Of a DNA stretch of 33,073 bases, positions 23,728 to 32,268 are shown one piece after another. The stretch's first letter is position 1; each line of letters starts with the position of its first letter. Below the pieces are notes generated by a model. That model searched no databases and was not told where the DNA came from. It saw only the letters and a list, made by a program, of their open reading frames with translations. Source of the DNA: Verrucomicrobia bacterium ADurb.Bin018 (GTDB taxonomy: Bacteria; Verrucomicrobiota; Kiritimatiellia; CAIQIC01; Lenti-01); the NCBI GenBank assembly GCA_002071335.1, contig MWEZ01000008.1, positions 1 to 33,073 on the forward strand, in the 5' to 3' direction. The position numbers and the translations under genes are program-made.

Positions 23728-25197
23728 ATGAGTGAACCGCTTCAACCCAGTCATGGCGATTATCTGCGCGACGAATCGCGCCGCACCGGCCACGCCGAAC
23801 AAATCGTCTTTCCCCGCAGCGAAGAGGACGTACTGGCCGCCTTGGCCGAAGCCCGCGCCAACCGCTGGCCCGTCACTGTCCAAGGCGCGCGCACCGGCGT
23901 AGCCGGCGGCGCCGTTCCGGAGGGTGGGCTCATCCTGAATCTGTCGCGCCTGACCGCCATCGAGGCTGCCGGCGACACGCTGCGCGTTGAGCCGGGCGCC
24001 ACCCTCAACGCCATCCGCGCCGCCACGCCCCCCGGCTATTTCTTCGCGCCCGATCCCACCGAAACCACCGCCAGCATCGGCGGCATGATTGCCTGCAACT
24101 CGTCCGGCGCGCTCTCCTTTCTCCATGGCCCCACGCGCAACCACGTCCTAGGCCTACGCGTCGCGCTGGCTAGTGGCGAAGTCCTTGACCTGCGCCGCGG
24201 GCGCGACCAAGCCCGCGGCCGCGCCGCCACTCTCGGCGCGTGGCAGGGCGAACTCCCTGCGCTGCCGCAGCCGGCCGTCAAAAATGCCGCCGGCTACTTC
24301 ACCGCCCCCGACATGGACCTGTGCGATTTATTTATCGGCGCGGAAGGCACTTTGGGCATCGTGACCGCCGCCACCCTGCGCCTGCTCCCCGCGCCCGCCG
24401 CCATCGTGGGCCTGATGATGTTCCTCCCTTCCACCGCAGCCGTGGTGGACTTGGTCAACGCCTTGCGGGCCGGCCGCACGGCCAGCCCCGCGCCGCTGGC
24501 CGCGCTGGAATATTTTGATTCCCGCTGCTTGCGTTTCCTGCAAGACCGCGCGGCCATTCTGGCCTCGAAGGGCATTGCAGTGCCGGCCCTGCCGCCGGGC
24601 GCCGCGTGCGTCTATGCCGAGTGGCATGCCCCGGGCGCCGCTGCCGCCGAAGCCGCCATGCTGGCCGCCGCCGAACAGCTTCCCGACCTCGGCGCCAACC
24701 CCGATGCCTGCATCCTGGCCGATAACCCGCACGAACTGGAAAAACTCAAACTCTTCCGCCACGCTGTCCCGGAACTCGTCAACGCCGAGATTGATGAACG
24801 CCGCCGCCAACACCCCGGCATCATCAAACTTGGCACCGACATGTCCGTGCCCGATGACCACCTCGCCGATGTCTGCGCGCTCTATGAACGCGACTTAGCC
24901 GCCACGGGCCTCGACCACCTCATCTTCGGCCACATCGGCGCCAACCACCTGCACGTCAACATCCTGCCCCGTAATGCCGACGACTACGCCGCCGGCCGCG
25001 AACTGTATGCCCGCTGGGCCGCGCAAATCATCGCGTGGGGCGGCAGCATTTCCGCCGAGCACGGCATTGGCAAACTCAAGCGTGACCTCTTTCGCCAGAT
25101 GGCCGGCGAGAAAGCCATCGCCGATATGCGCAAGCTGAAACAGCACCTTGACCCCACCGGGCTGCTCAACCCCGGCACGCTCCTGCCCGCCCCATGA
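23728..25197 (+). CDS. FAD-linked oxidase, GlcD (glycolate/D-lactate dehydrogenase) family
   Basis: A 489-aa flavoprotein. The PCMH-type FAD-binding domain shows VTVQGARTGVAGGAVPEGG (49-67), VEPGATL (87-93) and PDPTETTASIGGMIACNSSG (108-127), the motif that cradles the flavin. The C-terminal FAD-oxidase domain has FGHIGANHLHVN and SAEHGIGKLKRD (442-453), with H445 as the likely catalytic histidine, and ends DPTGLLNPG. It oxidises a 2-hydroxy acid such as glycolate or D-lactate; which one cannot be told, and no GlcE/GlcF subunits or cysteine-rich iron-sulfur partner are adjacent. There is no signal peptide. The stop overlaps the next ATG by 4 bases. Confidence 0.9.
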   Translation: MSEPLQPSHGDYLRDESRRTGHAEQIVFPRSEEDVLAALAEARANRWPVTVQGARTGVAGGAVPEGGLILNLSRLTAIEAAGDTLRVEPGATLNAIRAATPPGYFFAPDPTETTASIGGMIACNSSGALSFLHGPTRNHVLGLRVALASGEVLDLRRGRDQARGRAATLGAWQGELPALPQPAVKNAAGYFTAPDMDLCDLFIGAEGTLGIVTAATLRLLPAPAAIVGLMMFLPSTAAVVDLVNALRAGRTASPAPLAALEYFDSRCLRFLQDRAAILASKGIAVPALPPGAACVYAEWHAPGAAAAEAAMLAAAEQLPDLGANPDACILADNPHELEKLKLFRHAVPELVNAEIDERRRQHPGIIKLGTDMSVPDDHLADVCALYERDLAATGLDHLIFGHIGANHLHVNILPRNADDYAAGRELYARWAAQIIAWGGSISAEHGIGKLKRDLFRQMAGEKAIADMRKLKQHLDPTGLLNPGTLLPAP

Positions 25198-25598
25198 GCG
25201 CCGGCAAAACCCGTTTGGAACGCTGGGAAGCCCGGCTCAAAAAGGTGTTCGACGAAATTGATACCGAACTCGAACTCCGTTATGGCCACCGCGCCCGGCG
25301 GCATCCCAACCGCCCGCCCCATGGCGCCACCGCGAACCGAGAACACGATGGACTCTTCGACCTTGGCGCCGCGTTCACAGTCGGCATCGGTTCGCAGTAT
25401 GGCCCCGGCTATGTGGTCCAAGCGCGCATCGCCACCCTGACGGCCATCCCACCGGCCATTCAGCAAGAGCTGGAGGACATGGTGGCCCGCCGCCTCCGGG
25501 AAAAACTTCCCGCCGCATTTCCGGGCCACACTCTGCACGTGGACCGCGACGGCCCCATCTACAAAATCCACGGCGACCTTTCCCTCGGCACCCTCTAA
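25194..25598 (+). CDS. Small hypothetical protein coupled to the GlcD-like oxidase
   Basis: A 134-aa soluble protein. Its ATG overlaps the oxidase stop (ATGA), so it is almost certainly translated with it. It starts with a basic amphipathic helix (KTRLERWEARLKKVFDEIDTELE), then an HRARRHPNRPPHG stretch rich in His/Arg, then a predicted alpha/beta part (FTVGIGSQYGPGYVVQARIATL; AIQQELEDMVARRLREKLP; LHVDRDGPIYKIHGDLSLG). No catalytic motif is recognised. It may be a stability factor or accessory subunit for the dehydrogenase; this is an inference from coupling only. Confidence 0.75.
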   Translation: MSAGKTRLERWEARLKKVFDEIDTELELRYGHRARRHPNRPPHGATANREHDGLFDLGAAFTVGIGSQYGPGYVVQARIATLTAIPPAIQQELEDMVARRLREKLPAAFPGHTLHVDRDGPIYKIHGDLSLGTL

Positions 25599-25674
25599 CC
25601 GTTTGGGGTCAGCCCTTAACAATTGACATTCTGCCCATCGTTTATTTGGCGCGCAGTGATTGCCTCGGAAGAGG

Positions 25675-25704
25675 AAAAAGGCGGCCCGGAAAAGCCGGGC
25701 CGCC
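25675..25704 (-). terminator. Rho-independent terminator of the AraC-GyrI gene
   Basis: Read on the minus strand, GGCGGCCCGG and CCGGGCCGCC form a perfect 10-bp stem (25704-25695 and 25689-25680) around a 5-base loop, directly followed by TTTTT (25679-25675). It lies 15 bases past the stop codon of the regulator. On the plus strand the stem is followed by GGAGT, so it does not look like a terminator for the oxidase operon. Confidence 0.9.
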
Positions 25705-25719
25705 GGAGTATGGCGCTGC

Positions 25720-26637
25720 TTACTTTTGGAGGAGTGGGATACAGATATCGAACCGGCATGTCGCGCCGGTACAATCATCGTAATACAACTCATAGCAGGG
25801 CCGGTCCGCGCATTCATAACCTTTTTGGACCAAGTATTGAAACGCCTCGGTCCACGCGGCGGTGAAGTCGGTCGGCGGCAGGTTGAATGCACACACCAGA
25901 TACGGCCCACCCAGCACATCTTGGAGCGCCACCGGCGGTTCGACCGGCGTACCAGCGGGCACCACCAAGCAAGCATCCACCCGGCAGTTGGCCGGCGCAG
26001 TCACCTCGGGATTATCCCAGTAGATGCTCAGCATCGGCCCCTTGCCCAGCAACTGCCGCGGCCCTGCCCAGCGCATCAGCTCTTGGAATGCGGCCTCGCA
26101 GGTTGCTTTGCCATACGGCCCCAACCGCCGCACATACGCCACATGCCACGCCGGCATGGTTTTCACTTCTACTTTTTGCATCGTCCATTTCCTTTCGGGT
26201 TGTGGTGAAGTCCTCTTCACCTGCCGCGCATCCTGCGCCAAACGCAGCGAGAAGACTTCTCGCTCCTTGCGCTTTGTGTGTCCATCCTTGCGCCGGCGAA
26301 ACGCGGATGGAGCGCAGCCAAAATGCGCCCGAAAGGCCTTGGCAAAATTCTGCGAACTGGAAAATCCGTTGGCCAGCGCAATGCTCGTGATGTCGCTTTG
26401 CGGATGCCCCAACAACTGATTGGCCGCCCGCTCCAAGCGCAGGCGCCGCATAAACCCGAATACGGTTTCCCCCGTCACGGCAGAAAAAATCCGGTGAAAA
26501 TGAAACGCGGAGAAGCTGGCCGCCTGCGCGATTTCCGCCAGCGACAGCTCGCGGTTCAGGTGGGCATGGATATAATCCATCGCCCGGCACACTCGCTGGC
26601 GGTAATCCAACCCCGTCGCCACGCTCACCCGTTTCAT
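25720..26637 (-). CDS. AraC-family regulator fused to a GyrI-like ligand-binding domain
   Basis: A 305-aa protein from the ATG at 26637 (MKRVSVATGLDYRQRVCRAM). The AraC DNA-binding domain covers about 10-118: first helix-turn-helix ELSLAEIAQAASFSAFHFHR, second one in DITSIALANGFSSSQNFAKAF...GCAPSAFRR. A charged linker of about 35 residues follows (KDGHTKRKEREVFSL...). The GyrI-like/effector-binding domain covers about 153-305 (MQKVEVKTMPAWHVAYVRRL; ECADRPCYELYYDD). Relatives such as SbmC/Rob and BmrR-type regulators bind small amphiphiles through this domain and control drug or stress genes. An internal ATG with a ribosome-binding site begins exactly at the GyrI domain. A strong terminator follows. 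A longer frame to 26703 is not preferred. Confidence 0.92.
   Translation of the reverse strand: MKRVSVATGLDYRQRVCRAMDYIHAHLNRELSLAEIAQAASFSAFHFHRIFSAVTGETVFGFMRRLRLERAANQLLGHPQSDITSIALANGFSSSQNFAKAFRAHFGCAPSAFRRRKDGHTKRKEREVFSLRLAQDARQVKRTSPQPERKWTMQKVEVKTMPAWHVAYVRRLGPYGKATCEAAFQELMRWAGPRQLLGKGPMLSIYWDNPEVTAPANCRVDACLVVPAGTPVEPPVALQDVLGGPYLVCAFNLPPTDFTAAWTEAFQYLVQKGYECADRPCYELYYDDCTGATCRFDICIPLLQK
26191..26196 (-). promoter_or_regulatory. Possible internal ribosome-binding site for the free GyrI-like domain
   Basis: GAAAGG lies 9 bases before an in-frame ATG at 26179-26181 (MQKVEVKTMPAW), precisely at the boundary between linker and effector domain. It could yield a separate GyrI-like protein of about 153 aa, or be the relic of a separate gene fused to the regulator. 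Confidence 0.4.
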
Positions 26638-26728
26638 GGCGGGCATCCTACCCCCGGCATCAACCCGCTGACAACCCGATAACCTGTGCCCGGACTCGCG
26701 CACCCCATGCCATGGAAGAGAAACTGTT

Positions 26729-26776
26729 GCCCTGTTTTTTGGAGGGCGTGTTTAGCCTGTTAAATATTTTCAGGCT
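26729..26776 (-). terminator. Two tandem hairpins at the end of the permease gene
   Basis: AGCCTG (26754-26759) with CAGGCT (26771-26776) spans the permease stop codon, and GCCCT (26729-26733) with AGGGC (26743-26747) follows 6 bases downstream. Neither is followed by a T-run on the minus strand, so they may be 3'-end stabilisers or weak terminators. Confidence 0.35.
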
Positions 26777-28031
26777 GCTCTTCGTGGGCCTCGCGGGGGC
26801 CGGGGAGGAGGAGATTGAGCAGCACGCCGACGAGGCCGGCGAGGCCGATGCCGCTCAAGCAGAAGCGCCCGCAGGTAAAGGTCATGTCGCCGATGCCGGA
26901 GGTCAAGATGACGGAAGCAATCACAAGGTTTCGGGATTTGGACATATCCACGCGCGCCTTGACGAGGGAGTTGATGCCGATGGCGGCAATCATCCCGAAG
27001 AGCAGCACCATGATGCCGCCCATCACGGGCCCGGGGATGGTACGTAGGATGGCGCCGAGTTTGCCCGCAAACGCGAGGATCATGGCCACCACGGCGGCAA
27101 TGCGCATCAGCACCGGATCATAGGCCTTGGTGAGCGCCACGGCGCCGGTGACTTCCGAATAGGTGGTGTTGGGCGGCCCGCCGAGCAGGCCCGCCAGCGA
27201 GGTGGCGAGGCCATCGCCCAGCAGGGTGCGGTGCAGGCCGGGATTGGTGAGATAGTTCCGGCCGGTGACAGAAGAAATGGCCAGGATATCACCGATGTGC
27301 TCGATGGCTGGCGCCAGCGCAACCGGCAGCATATAGAGGATGGCTGCGGGATCAAAGCGCGGCATGGCGAACGAGCCGTTTTCGCGCGCGAGCGTCCATG
27401 GCAGTTGGAACCAAGACGCTTCGCGAATGATGGAAAAATCCACCACGCCCATGGCGATGGCCACGAGATAGCCAACGACAATCCCGCACAGAATGGGAAT
27501 CAGGCTCAACAGCTTTTTGCCGAACATCACCGCGGCCACAGCCGTCAGCAATGAGCAGGTGGCCAAGAACAGCGCCCGACCATCAAGCGCGGCGGAGCCG
27601 TCGAAATTGCGCGTCATGCCCACCGCCACGGGCGCGAGTTTCAAGCCGATCACCATGATGACGGGGCCGGTGACGATAGGCGGCAGATAGCGATTGAGCA
27701 TTTCGCGGCCACCGATCCGCGCCATCAAGCTGAAGATCAGATAGACCAACCCGGCAAAGAAAATCGCGCCCAGCGTGGCGCCAGTGCCGAATTCTTTCAT
27801 GGCGAATTGAATGGGGGCAATGAAAGCGAACGAACTGGCCAGAAAGATCGGCACGGAACCGCCGGTGATGGCGTGGAACAGCAGCGTGCCGACGCCTGCC
27901 GTGAACAGGGCGATGGACGGATCCAAGCCCGTCAGCAACGGCACCAGCACCAGCGCGCCAAAAGCCACAAACAGCATTTGGATGCCCAGAATCGTCTGCC
28001 GGCCCGAATAAGGATAGAGACTCCGTTTCAT
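26760..28031 (-). CDS. Uracil/xanthine permease (NCS2 family, UraA-like)
   Basis: A 423-aa transporter from the ATG at 28031 (MKRSLYPYSGRQTILGIQML); GGAGG lies 8 bases upstream (28040-28044). An 18-codon upstream extension lacks support. About 12-14 helices are visible. NCS2 landmarks include the N-terminal QMLFVAFGALVLVPLLTGLD, PIFLASSFAFIAP, and the helix-8/10 substrate region (LAPAIEHIGDILAI; GLLGGPPNTTYSEVTGAVAL) that carries the glutamate and the NTT-type motif used to bind a nucleobase. It imports uracil or xanthine/uric acid with protons. The E-H-I-G-D pattern favours UraA-like uracil transport. No pyrimidine gene or attenuator is visible beside it. Confidence 0.93.
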   Translation of the reverse strand: MKRSLYPYSGRQTILGIQMLFVAFGALVLVPLLTGLDPSIALFTAGVGTLLFHAITGGSVPIFLASSFAFIAPIQFAMKEFGTGATLGAIFFAGLVYLIFSLMARIGGREMLNRYLPPIVTGPVIMVIGLKLAPVAVGMTRNFDGSAALDGRALFLATCSLLTAVAAVMFGKKLLSLIPILCGIVVGYLVAIAMGVVDFSIIREASWFQLPWTLARENGSFAMPRFDPAAILYMLPVALAPAIEHIGDILAISSVTGRNYLTNPGLHRTLLGDGLATSLAGLLGGPPNTTYSEVTGAVALTKAYDPVLMRIAAVVAMILAFAGKLGAILRTIPGPVMGGIMVLLFGMIAAIGINSLVKARVDMSKSRNLVIASVILTSGIGDMTFTCGRFCLSGIGLAGLVGVLLNLLLPGPREAHEEQPENI

Positions 28032-28316
28032 GCGTTGATCCTCCCTGATGCGTTTTGTTTTACCTGTCCCAACATTTCCCCCCACGTCCCCTCGCCCGCA
28101 TTGGGCAAAGTAAATTGCCGATGGCTCCGGTTCATCACGCGACGAACCGCGCCCGGCACACCCTGTTTGCGCCCCCTTGCCATATTGTCATTATCAACAT
28201 AGGCCCGGTTTCACGTCAAGCTGGCGAACGCGCTCGTGAGTGGAGTATTATGGCGGAGGCCGGATGATAACGGGATTGCGCTGGGGAACGGGGTGCCGTA
28301 GGGTGTGCACGGTTTT
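28032..28316. other. Intergenic region between permease and tRNA-Val
   Basis: This 285-base gap should hold the permease promoter on the minus strand and the tRNA promoter on the plus strand. I see no riboswitch-like fold, no clear repeat and no gene in it. Confidence 0.4.
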
Positions 28317-28393
<77 letters not shown>

Positions 28394-28410
28394 GACCGCG
28401 CCGGGCATCC

Positions 28411-31400
28411 TTACGCGGGGGTATCGTCAGCCGCAGGCGGCTTTTCCTTGCCGCGGAACTTCACGGACACCACCTTGGAGATGCCTTGCTTTTCCATGGT
28501 CACGCCGTAGAGGGCGTCGGCCGAGCCGATAGTTTGCCGGTTGTGCGTGATGACAATGAATTGGGTGTCCTTGAGGAACCCCTTGAGCATTTCCAGATAA
28601 CGGGAGATGTTGCTGTCGTCGAGCGCGGCATCCAACTCGTCGGTAAGGCAGAAGGCGCTGGGTTTGACCTTGAATAGCGCGAAAAGCAAGGCCACGGCAG
28701 TCAATGTGCGCTCGCCGCCGGAGAGCAGCGAAATGGTCTGCAATTTTTTGCCGGGCGGGCGGGCAATAATCTCGATGCCGGACTCCAGCACATTTTCTTC
28801 ATCCACCAGCACCAGCTTGGCGTTGCCGCCGCCAAAGAGCTGCTTGAACAGCTCCTGGAAGTTGTCGTTCACCTTGTTGAAGGTGTCGGTGAAGAGCACG
28901 GTGGTGGTTTCGTTGATCTTGCGGATCAGGTCCAGCAACTGCTGCTTGGCGCTGAGCAGGTCATCGTTCTGCTGGTTCAGGAAGGCGTAGCGTTCTTCTA
29001 ACTCCTGATGTTCCTCGATGGCCACCAGATTGACGGGCCCCATGCTTTGGAGCTTGGTACGGATTTCCGCAACCATGGTTTCAAGCGCTTCGCGGTCGGC
29101 GGGCTTGGCATCCTCTTCCCACTCCGGTTCCTTGGCCTTGAGAATCTCGGCGGGTTGCAGGCTGTATTCGGCGCTCATGCGTTCCACAAGGTTCTGGCGG
29201 TGCAGGCGGTGGCGGGCCAATTGGACTTCCATGGTGTTGCGCTGTTCGCGGATGGTATCCAACTCGGCGCGCAGGGAATGGAGGGCGGCATCGCTTTGGG
29301 TCAGCTCGGCATTTTGGCGGTCGCGCAGGGCGCGAGCTTCCTGGAGCTCGGCCTGGCAGCGGGCCACTTCGTCGTTGAGCGGCGCCAGTTGCTGCTGCGC
29401 GTTGGCGGTGGCGGCGGCCAGCGCGGCGATGCGCTCGCGGTAGGAATCAATGCCGGCGGCACGCTCGCTGATCAAGGCGGTCAGCTCGCGCAGGCGCGCT
29501 TCCAGCGGCTCGCCGCGGGCGCGCAGGCCATCCACCTGCTGTTTATAGCCGGCCAGCGCCACGCGACATTCGGTGGCTTCTTCCAGCCGCGCGTTGCGTT
29601 CATCTTCCAGTTTGCGGAGGGTTTCGGAATCGGCGGTGGTCTGCGTGCGCACGGCGGCCTGCCGCTGGCGGATGTCCTCCATCTCGCCCGCCATTTCGCT
29701 GCGACGCTGGGTGCCGGCATCGGTCTTTTTCAGCAGCGCGGCCAATTCCCAGCCGATGGTTTCGGCGCGTTCGCCGGCCTGTTTGGCCTCACGCTCGACC
29801 ATGCGGATTTCGCCTTCGGCCAGTGCCATCTCGCGCTGCTGGGCTTCCCACGCGGTTTGTGCGGCGGCCATGGACTCGCGCGCGGCCTGCTCATCCTGCT
29901 GGAGCGCCGCGGCCTGCGCGTTATGGTTTTCGACCTCCTGCCGTAGGCGAGCCAAATCTTCCTGCCATTCCGCCAGTTGGTGCTCGCGGGCAAGCGGGTT
30001 GCTTTCGTTTTCGCCGGGGGCCCAGAACTCAACGCTGCCATCGCCGCGGGCCACGAGGCCATCGCGCGTGACATAGGTCAACCCCGCGGGGATTGCCGCC
30101 GGCATATCGGCGGCGGTGGGCACCACGCGCACCGCGCCGAGCAACCGGCGCAGGAGCCCCGCCAGATCGGCCGCGGCCTTCACGCGCGGCAGGAGCGGTT
30201 CGCCCGCGCCCGGCGGAGTATCGGGAACTTCGCCGGCTTCCAGCGCCAGCAGCCGCACCGCACCGCCGGCGGCGGCCTGCACTTGGCGGGCAATGGCTAC
30301 GGCCGCGGCGGCATCGCGCACCAGTACGGCATCCAGCCACGAGCGCAACACCGCCTCGAGCGCCAGTTGATCCTCTTTGGGCGCGCGCACTTTTTGGGCC
30401 AGCGCGCCCAGGATGTCTTTGGGATTCACGCCCGGCACTGTGGCGCCTTCGAGCAGCTTCTTGGCGCCGGCGGGGAAGCCGCGCGCCTCTTCGCGGCTGC
30501 GCGTCAACAGGGCCACTTGCGCCTCGCGCGCGGCGCTGGCGGAAGCCAGCCGCGACAGCTCCTGCTGCACCTGGGCCAACTGAGTGGCGCGGTCCGCCTG
30601 CGACGCGCGCAGCGCCGCCACCTGTTGCTGGGCCTGCTCCGCGGCGGTTTGTTTTTGTGCGCGTTGAGCAGCCATCAGGGCGAGGCGCTCGGCGTAGGAC
30701 TCCACGGCGCGCTCGGCCTCGGCCTTTTCGGCGGCGCAGCGCTCGCGGCGGATCAGATCCGTCCGCTCGCGGGCTTCGATTTCGTTCCATTCGTTTTGCA
30801 GCCGAGCCAAGCGCGACTCCAGCTCCAGCGCCTCCGTGCGCAAATCCTGCAACCGCTTGCGGGCGGCATCGGTTTGCTGGTCGTGGGCGGTCAGCGCGGC
30901 CTGCCGTTTGGTCAATTCAAGGCGGGCGGTTTCGTGGGCATCGGTGGCGGCAATCAAATCTTTTTTCAGCACGTCCAGCTCGGCCTGATGGCTGGCCAAA
31001 CTGGCGGAGGCGCTGGCGGACTCGCGCGAGTCGCGCTGGGAAAGCGTCTCGAGTTCCTGCGCGCGTTCACCATTGACCCGGATCAACTCCTGCGTGCGAG
31101 CCAGCGCGCCGCTGGCTTCGGACGACGCATCCAGCGCGGCGGCAATCCGGCCTTCCACTGCCGCCATATTGGCGCGCAACGCGCCCGCCGCAGCCTCGGC
31201 GCCCTCCACCTTTTGGCGCAGGCCGTCTTCGGTGGCTTGGTGCTGGCCCAGCTCCTTCTCCAGCGTGGCGAGGGCGAGGTCCAGCTCGCTCAGGCGGCCC
31301 TTGGCCAGCCAGACATCGCTGGCGCGCAGTTGCTCCTGCAAATTTTTGTAGCGCCGCGCCTTGCCCACCTGCCGTTGCAGCGAGATGATCTGGCGCTTCA

Positions 31401-31992
31401 CTTCCTTGATGATGTCGCTCAGGCGCAGCAGGTTGGCCTCGGTGTGTTCCAACTTGCGCAGCGCTTCGCGCTTGTCGGCCTTGTACTTGCTGATGCCGCT
31501 GGCCTCTTCGAACACCTCGCGGCGGTCATCCGGGCGCGAGCTGAGAATCTGGTCAATGCGCCCCTGCTCCATCACGCTATACGAATCAGTGCCCAGCCCG
31601 GTATCCATGAACAGCCGCTGGATGTCCTTCAGGCGGCACGGCGTCTTATTGATAAAATACTGTCCTTCGCCAGAGCGGAACACGCGGCGCGTCACCGTCA
31701 CCTCGTTATACTCCACGCCCAGCACCGCCTCGCAATCGGTCAGGGTCAGGCTGACCTCGGCCATGGCCAGCGGCTTGGCCTGGTCGGTGCCGTTGAAGAT
31801 CACATCGGTCATCGTGCCACCGCGTAGCGCCTTGGGGCTTTGCTCGCCCAGCACCCAGCGGATGGCGTCCGACACATTGCTCTTGCCGCAGCCGTTGGGG
31901 CCCACGATTGCCATCATCCCGGGTTCAAACATCATCTTCGTCCGCTCGGCGAAGCTCTTGAACCCGATCATTTCGACTGCTTTGAGATACAC
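28411..31992 (-). CDS. smc: Chromosome segregation ATPase SMC
   Basis: A 1,193-aa protein of normal family length. The GTG at 31990-31992 gives MYLKAVEMIGFKSFAERT, the standard SMC N-terminus, with GAGGAG 5 bases upstream; the 17-codon upstream extension has no such match. Walker A is GPNGCGKSN (31-39), followed by the QSPKALRGG loop. Two long coiled coils (rich in Ala, Glu, Gln, Arg) flank the hinge near 520-680 (VNPKDILGALAQKV; AREHQLAEWQ marks its end). The C-terminal head has signature LLSGGERTLTAVALLFALF and Walker B FCLTDELDAALDD. It forms a DNA-entrapping dimer with ScpAB that compacts and separates replicated chromosomes. No scp genes are adjacent. Confidence 0.97.
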   Translation of the reverse strand: MYLKAVEMIGFKSFAERTKMMFEPGMMAIVGPNGCGKSNVSDAIRWVLGEQSPKALRGGTMTDVIFNGTDQAKPLAMAEVSLTLTDCEAVLGVEYNEVTVTRRVFRSGEGQYFINKTPCRLKDIQRLFMDTGLGTDSYSVMEQGRIDQILSSRPDDRREVFEEASGISKYKADKREALRKLEHTEANLLRLSDIIKEVKRQIISLQRQVGKARRYKNLQEQLRASDVWLAKGRLSELDLALATLEKELGQHQATEDGLRQKVEGAEAAAGALRANMAAVEGRIAAALDASSEASGALARTQELIRVNGERAQELETLSQRDSRESASASASLASHQAELDVLKKDLIAATDAHETARLELTKRQAALTAHDQQTDAARKRLQDLRTEALELESRLARLQNEWNEIEARERTDLIRRERCAAEKAEAERAVESYAERLALMAAQRAQKQTAAEQAQQQVAALRASQADRATQLAQVQQELSRLASASAAREAQVALLTRSREEARGFPAGAKKLLEGATVPGVNPKDILGALAQKVRAPKEDQLALEAVLRSWLDAVLVRDAAAAVAIARQVQAAAGGAVRLLALEAGEVPDTPPGAGEPLLPRVKAAADLAGLLRRLLGAVRVVPTAADMPAAIPAGLTYVTRDGLVARGDGSVEFWAPGENESNPLAREHQLAEWQEDLARLRQEVENHNAQAAALQQDEQAARESMAAAQTAWEAQQREMALAEGEIRMVEREAKQAGERAETIGWELAALLKKTDAGTQRRSEMAGEMEDIRQRQAAVRTQTTADSETLRKLEDERNARLEEATECRVALAGYKQQVDGLRARGEPLEARLRELTALISERAAGIDSYRERIAALAAATANAQQQLAPLNDEVARCQAELQEARALRDRQNAELTQSDAALHSLRAELDTIREQRNTMEVQLARHRLHRQNLVERMSAEYSLQPAEILKAKEPEWEEDAKPADREALETMVAEIRTKLQSMGPVNLVAIEEHQELEERYAFLNQQNDDLLSAKQQLLDLIRKINETTTVLFTDTFNKVNDNFQELFKQLFGGGNAKLVLVDEENVLESGIEIIARPPGKKLQTISLLSGGERTLTAVALLFALFKVKPSAFCLTDELDAALDDSNISRYLEMLKGFLKDTQFIVITHNRQTIGSADALYGVTMEKQGISKVVSVKFRGKEKPPAADDTPA

Positions 31993-31997
31993 AAAAA

Positions 31998-32003
31998 CTC
32001 CTC
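31998..32003 (-). promoter_or_regulatory. Ribosome-binding site fixing the GTG start of smc
   Basis: GAGGAG is separated by TTTTT from the GTG at 31990-31992. It decides for the start that yields the canonical SMC N-terminus. Confidence 0.8.
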
Positions 32004-32112
32004 GTGCCGCCGCACCTTGCGGCCCGCACATTTGGCCGCGCATTCACTCAAAAATGGGCCGCGGACGCAACCCTAGTTTTACCCGCGCCGCCGCAACACG
32101 GCGAGGGATCAG

Positions 32113-32176
32113 GGTTCAGGGTTCAGAGGGCAGGTGAGGGCGAGAAGAGTTCAGAGGGCAGAGGGCAGAGTTCAGG
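32113..32176. repeat. Short direct repeats (GTTCAG / GAGGGCAG) between smc and the transposase
   Basis: GTTCAGAGGGCAG occurs at 32121-32133 and 32149-32161. Shorter GTTCAGG units lie at 32114-32120 and 32170-32176, and GAGGGCAG is doubled at 32154-32168. Just beyond, CCACCGAACC occurs at 32183-32192 and 32198-32207. The block sits in the otherwise gene-free 31993-32268 gap, next to the transposase end. Confidence 0.6.
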
Positions 32177-32268
32177 TGAAGACCACCGAACCGGCAGCCA
32201 CCGAACCAAGCAGGAACGCAGACCTCTGAGGATGTCCGTCAATCATATTTTTGTTTTTTTCACGCCTC

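Noticed and set aside
29977-31827. 616-codon plus-strand frame opposite smc
   Set aside because: Shadow of the SMC coiled coil and hinge.
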